24,009 nucleotides of DNA from a virus. The notes under the pieces were generated by a model. It was given only the letters and a program-made list of their open reading frames with translations. It was not told the DNA's origin and made no database searches. The position numbers and the translations under genes are program-made. The DNA lies in the IMG/VR virus record IMGVR_UViG_3300008267_000557, positions 1 through 24,009 of that record; one strand, written 5' to 3'. Shown here one piece after another: positions 21,919 through 24,009 of the stretch. Within the stretch, counting starts at the first letter, position 1. Every line of letters starts with the position of its first letter.

Positions 21919-21926
21919 CAAATATA
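21919..21926 (-). promoter_or_regulatory. Candidate -7 element for the repeat-fibre gene
   Basis: TATATTTG on the minus strand fits TAnnTTTG exactly, 18 nt before the ATG at 21900. No TTG lies at the 20-nt distance. It directly follows the T-tract of the terminator at 21933-21971. Confidence 0.35.
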
Positions 21927-21932
21927 ATAAAA

Positions 21933-21971
21933 ATATCAGCATCTAATTGATCTGTAAGAAGATGCTGATAT
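21933..21971 (-). terminator. Strong intrinsic terminator of the lectin-like genes
   Basis: A perfect 12-bp stem, ATATCAGCATCT/AGATGCTGATAT, with a 15-nt loop is followed on the minus strand by TTTTATT. It begins 10 nt after the stop of the 178-aa gene and separates it from the repeat-fibre gene. Confidence 0.85.
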
Positions 21972-21981
21972 AATTATTTTA

Positions 21982-22518
21982 TTAAAATGATTTAACTGCA
22001 CGTACAGTAAGTGCTGTGGTCTTACTAAGACTGGAGCTGGTAATTCCATAGTCAAAGTTGCAGCTCCATGCATAGTTGATACCATCCTCTGTACTACTCC
22101 AATATAGTAGTGTATTAGATAATAAAGTACCACTTCCTAAAGCACTAATAGCTTTATTAACATGGTATCTATTATTATATACTGTATTAATCTCATCTAT
22201 AGAAGGAATGTGCCATCCTTCTCCTAAAGATTCAACCCATGTTTTAGCAAGACTATCAGTATATAAACTAGTATTAGTAGCACCATCCCAAGTACTATCA
22301 GCTCCAACTAAACTTGCTGGATTTTGTAAAGAAGTGATTGTTTCTGTTAAACTAACCACTTGTCCATGCTGTTGACCATCACTACCAGTATAAAGGTTAA
22401 AGATGATTCCACCTAAAAATTCTTCACCTAAGTAACGAATTCCTGGTAATGATGCAGCACCTATTGATTGGTTAGCTAACTCCCAATTAAATTTTCTTTG
22501 TAATTCAAACTCTTTCAT
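21982..22518 (-). CDS. DUF1566-type (lectin-like) receptor-binding protein, copy 2
   Basis: A 178-aa protein. The N-terminal anchor MKEFELQRKFNWELANQSIG is nearly identical to that of the adjacent 193-aa gene. The C-terminal domain has the DUF1566/Lcl pattern: GWHIPSIDEI (101-110), LYWSSTEDG (138-146), AWSCNFDYG (150-158) and TVRAVKSF at the end. DUF1566 domains have been linked to C-type-lectin-like folds and surface binding. The protein probably forms a tail tip or fibre-bound receptor-binding unit. The terminator at 21933-21971 ends this two-gene unit. Confidence 0.8.
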   Translation of the reverse strand: MKEFELQRKFNWELANQSIGAASLPGIRYLGEEFLGGIIFNLYTGSDGQQHGQVVSLTETITSLQNPASLVGADSTWDGATNTSLYTDSLAKTWVESLGEGWHIPSIDEINTVYNNRYHVNKAISALGSGTLLSNTLLYWSSTEDGINYAWSCNFDYGITSSSLSKTTALTVRAVKSF

Positions 22519-22529
22519 TGTTTTATATT

Positions 22530-23111
22530 TTAAATTGTAAATTTTCTAACTGCTCTAACTGTATATATATAACTTTGTTGATATATAAAAGAAGTAGTTT
22601 TACTAGCAAAATTTAAATACCAAGCTCTATCATTTTCATAAGAAGTACTACTCCAATACCAAAAATTTGGATTTGGGTATCTAAAATCATCTCCTCCTGC
22701 TTGTTCTAAACCTTGTGAAACATTATATAAATTTGTAGAAATTAATCTAAGTTCTTCAATAGCTGGTAAATACCAATCAGATTTTGTGTTTCTTGTTGAA
22801 ATGGTACATTGATATGCTGCTGTATTTGTATTTTGTGCTACTATTGAATTTGTGTTAGATTGACCATTCCATAAACTAATTGCATTATATGAACTATTTG
22901 TACTAGCCCATTCAAAAGCACCTATGTTTTCAGTATCCACAACTAAGTAATTTTGTATACCTCCTGTTATAAATCTATGAAAAATAACTCCTCCTTCTGC
23001 AGGTACATACTCCCCTATTTCATATTTAAATTGTGAGCCGGATACATTACTATTTATTTTTTCACTAGCTAATTCCCAGTTAAACTTTTTTTGCAACTCA
23101 AATTCTTTCAT
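22530..23111 (-). CDS. DUF1566-type (lectin-like) receptor-binding protein, copy 1
   Basis: A 193-aa protein, first gene of the minus-strand block. The anchor MKEFELQKKFNWELASEKIN is shared with the next gene; the middle differs. The lectin-like domain reads DWYLPAIEEL (112-121), FWYWSSTSYEN (150-160), AWYLNFASK (163-171) and TVRAVRKF. The surface positions between the conserved strands differ fully from copy 2, as expected of receptor contacts. The start at 23111 lies just after a promoter-like region. Confidence 0.8.
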   Translation of the reverse strand: MKEFELQKKFNWELASEKINSNVSGSQFKYEIGEYVPAEGGVIFHRFITGGIQNYLVVDTENIGAFEWASTNSSYNAISLWNGQSNTNSIVAQNTNTAAYQCTISTRNTKSDWYLPAIEELRLISTNLYNVSQGLEQAGGDDFRYPNPNFWYWSSTSYENDRAWYLNFASKTTSFIYQQSYIYTVRAVRKFTI

Positions 23112-23128
23112 AGTATATAAATTTAATA

Positions 23129-23164
23129 ATATACTAATATACTATATAACCTGCAGATAAACAA
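23129..23164 (-). promoter_or_regulatory. Promoter and possible operator of the minus-strand block
   Basis: On the minus strand TTG (23164-23162), a 20-nt spacer and TATATTAG (23141-23134) match the Bacteroidota consensus at 7 of 8 positions of the -7 element, with the same spacing as the promoters at 2430 and 13867. The -7 element overlaps two tandem copies of ATATACTA (plus strand 23129-23136 and 23137-23144), and the inverse, TAGTATAT, lies at 23111-23118. These repeats could be an operator or a leader hairpin. Confidence 0.55.
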
Positions 23165-23178
23165 GCACTTAAATAAAA

Positions 23179-23206
23179 AAACCCTGGAATGGAAAAACCA
23201 GGGTTT
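23179..23206 (-). terminator. Terminator insulating the promoter of the late block
   Basis: A perfect 9-bp stem, AAACCCTGG/CCAGGGTTT, with a 10-nt loop is followed on the minus strand by TTTTATTT. It lies just upstream of the minus-strand promoter at 23129-23164, so it would stop leftward transcripts from the intergenic region before they enter the lectin-like genes. On the plus strand the T-tract is only TTT. Confidence 0.8.
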
Positions 23207-23503
23207 CAAGCAAACAATTAATTAATCTAAAGCCCCATGAAAAATTGAGCACACAAATATAATACATTATTATATATATAAAAAATCAGTAGGAAGAAAA
23301 CCCAAAAAATCTCTGTGGGGTTTGGGGTGGGCAAACTATATAGATATAAGGTAGGCAGGGGTCCTATTCAAAACTCCCCCCGGGGTCTACAAACTTCCCC
23401 CCTACCCCCTATGTCTAGCTATGCCCTTTCCTAAATTCATCTATGAAAAAAGTTTTTTTCATGCTAAGTATCATATCTCATAAACTATCTTAATCTTAAA
23501 ACT
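23207..23503. other. Gene-free divergent intergenic region with G-run/C-run element
   Basis: I find no convincing reading frame here. Its left part is AT-rich. Between 23317 and 23409 are runs of G on the plus strand (GGGG at 23317, 23324 and 23358, GGG at 23329) followed by runs of C (C6 at 23376, C6 at 23397, C5 at 23405). On the minus strand this gives TAGGGGGTAGGGGGG. The segment GTAG...GGGG...CCCC...CTAC (23351-23390) can form a hairpin. Next comes an inverted repeat ATGAAAAAA/TTTTTTCAT (23443-23462). This could be an origin, packaging site or junction; none is proven. Confidence 0.6.
23463..23486 (+). repeat. 24-nt repeat R1, candidate early promoter/leader
   Basis: The copy contains GTATCATATCTCATAAACT and matches R2 at 20 of 24 positions. 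It directly follows a T-tract, as do R2 and R3, and it lies 17 nt upstream of the 43-codon ORF at 23504. Confidence 0.75.
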
Positions 23504-23635
23504 ATGATGACTTTGATTCTTGGATTCCCTGTTGCTATGTCTGATCATGACTCTTGGACAAACACAAAAAAAGCTTTATCTATCTGCTGGTGTGCAGTAT
23601 TAGATGTGTGCGTTGTAGCACTATGTATGGTATAA
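23504..23635 (+). CDS. 43-aa putative small protein of mini-unit 1
   Basis: The frame starts MMTLILGFPVAMSDHDSWTN and ends with a hydrophobic, Cys-rich segment (ICWCAVLDVCVVALCMV). It lies between repeat R1 and a strong plus-strand terminator whose stem begins 3 nt after the stop. That neat fit argues for a small gene, possibly a host-acting membrane peptide. Against it: it is short, its composition is unlike the other phage genes, and there is no homology I can name. The transcript might instead be a non-coding RNA. Confidence 0.35.
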   Translation: MMTLILGFPVAMSDHDSWTNTKKALSICWCAVLDVCVVALCMV

Positions 23636-23637
23636 TG

Positions 23638-23665
23638 AAAGGGGTTAATTCCCCTTTTGTTTTTT
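23638..23665 (+). terminator. Intrinsic terminator 1 of the plus-strand mini-units
   Basis: Stem AAAGGGG/CCCCTTT (7 bp, 6-nt loop TTAATT) is followed by TTGTTTTTTC. It is a strong plus-strand terminator directly before repeat R2. Confidence 0.85.
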
Positions 23666-23671
23666 CTTTAT

Positions 23672-23695
23672 GCTGTGTATTATATCTCATGAACT
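23672..23695 (+). repeat. 24-nt repeat R2, candidate early promoter/leader
   Basis: Second copy, containing GTGTATTATATCTCATGAACT. It matches R1 and R3 at 20 of 24 positions each. It starts 209 nt after R1, just after terminator 1. Confidence 0.75.
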
Positions 23696-23802
23696 TACCT
23701 GATGAAGTTATAATCCCTTCATCCTATTATATAACTCAACTCAGAGGCTTTCTCCTTATTGCTTTGGAGATGTAAGGACCGTAAACAGCTTTAGCAGGCA
23801 CA
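23696..23802 (+). other. Short transcribed unit 2 between R2 and terminator 2
   Basis: Only about 107 nt lie between the repeat and the terminator. A 28-codon frame (23689-23775, MNLPDEVIIPSSYYITQLRG...) starts inside R2, which makes it doubtful as a gene. A hairpin TCTCC/GGAGA is visible around 23750-23770. A small non-coding RNA is about as likely as a peptide. Confidence 0.4.
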
Positions 23803-23835
23803 AAGTAAGGCACATATTGTGTCTTACTTATTTTT
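23803..23835 (+). terminator. Intrinsic terminator 2 of the plus-strand mini-units
   Basis: A 12-bp stem with one G-U pair (AAGTAAGGCACA with TGTGTCTTACTT) and a 3-nt loop TAT is followed by ATTTTTC. It precedes repeat R3. Confidence 0.88.
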
Positions 23836-23838
23836 CAT

Positions 23839-23862
23839 TCTGTGTATCATATCTCATTAAGT
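23839..23862 (+). repeat. 24-nt repeat R3, candidate early promoter/leader
   Basis: Third copy, containing GTGTATCATATCTCATTAAGT. Its downstream flank (TTAACTCTTAAAATATAG) resembles that of R1 (TTAATCTTAAAACTATG). It lies 37 nt upstream of the frame at 23900. Confidence 0.75.
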
Positions 23863-23899
23863 TCCTCAAATTAATATTAACTCTTAAAATATAGAAATC

Positions 23900-24009
23900 A
23901 TGTTAGCACATCCATTAAGCTATTTAGAAGCTCCAACTGTTGAGGTTATGAAACCAACAACTAATCTAAAAACTATTATAATCAATGCAGATCTTACTGT
24001 TATAACAGC
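23900..24009 (+). CDS. Start of a plus-strand gene, cut by window edge
   Basis: A frame of 36 complete codons runs off the right edge, starting MLAHPLSYLEAPTVEVMKPT and continuing TNLKTIIINADLTVITA-like. It is the first reading frame after repeat R3 and would be the beginning of the oppositely oriented gene block, where crAss-like phages usually keep replication and early genes. No family is recognised from this fragment. Confidence 0.5.
   Translation, partial: MLAHPLSYLEAPTVEVMKPTTNLKTIIINADLTVIT

Noticed and set aside
21982-23111. Diversity-generating retroelement
   Set aside because: The lectin-like genes would be good targets, but there is no reverse transcriptase, template repeat or initiation motif in the window.
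23443-23462. Third terminator before R1 (ATGAAAAAA/TTTTTTCAT)
   Set aside because: The stem is almost only A:T with a minimal loop, too weak to call as a terminator, though its place mirrors terminators 1 and 2.
23554-23775. 73-codon plus-strand frame starting MDKHKKSFIYLL
   Set aside because: It runs straight through terminator 1 and repeat R2, so it is unlikely to be translated as one protein.
23443-23862. CRISPR array
   Set aside because: Three diverged repeats with unequal spacing (209 and 167 nt) and terminators in between do not fit an array.

Overview
This window is a stretch of an AT-rich tailed-phage genome. It most resembles a crAss-like phage (Crassvirales) or a close relative infecting a Bacteroidota host, probably aquatic. 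The evidence is a large terminase (733 aa), a very large portal (922 aa), a probable scaffold and a 541-aa major capsid protein in that order, an HU/IHF-like protein and a PD-(D/E)XK nuclease upstream of the terminase, Bacteroidota-type promoters (TTG, 20 nt, TAnnTTTG), and A/C-rich leaders without Shine-Dalgarno sequences. No database search was possible; family names come from recognised motifs and gene order.

Almost all genes lie on the minus strand and are read from right to left. At the right, 20.1-23.1 kb encodes receptor-binding and fibre proteins: two DUF1566-type proteins with the same N-terminal anchor, a fibre made of 17-residue repeats, two small structural proteins, and a broken fibre-tip gene. 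Next, 16.0-20.05 kb holds two long fibres and a 62-aa orphan copy of their shared N-terminal anchor. The lysis cassette (13.9-15.7 kb) contains an amidase endolysin, a holin and a spanin-like protein, with a membrane coiled-coil protein upstream. Then come small DNA-associated genes (10.6-13.85 kb: a winged-helix-like protein, an HU/IHF-like protein, a Cys-rich protein, a PD-(D/E)XK nuclease and several unknowns). The packaging and head genes follow (TerL, portal, probable scaffold, MCP, one unknown), and the left end is a run of very small Lys/Gly-rich basic proteins cut by the window edge.

Right of 23.11 kb the gene direction switches. A divergent, gene-poor region contains a minus-strand promoter and terminator, a G-run/C-run element unlike the rest of this AT-rich sequence, and then a series of plus-strand mini-units. 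Each mini-unit starts with a related 24-nt repeat; the first two end in a strong intrinsic terminator, and the third leads into an open reading frame that runs off the window. These repeats do not match the host-type promoters of the minus-strand genes, so they are candidate early promoters for another polymerase. This is the most unusual part of the window.

The minus-strand genes together encode virion assembly (packaging motor, portal, scaffold, capsid), adsorption (fibres and lectin-like proteins) and host lysis. The missing replication, transcription and main tail-tube genes are presumably outside the window.
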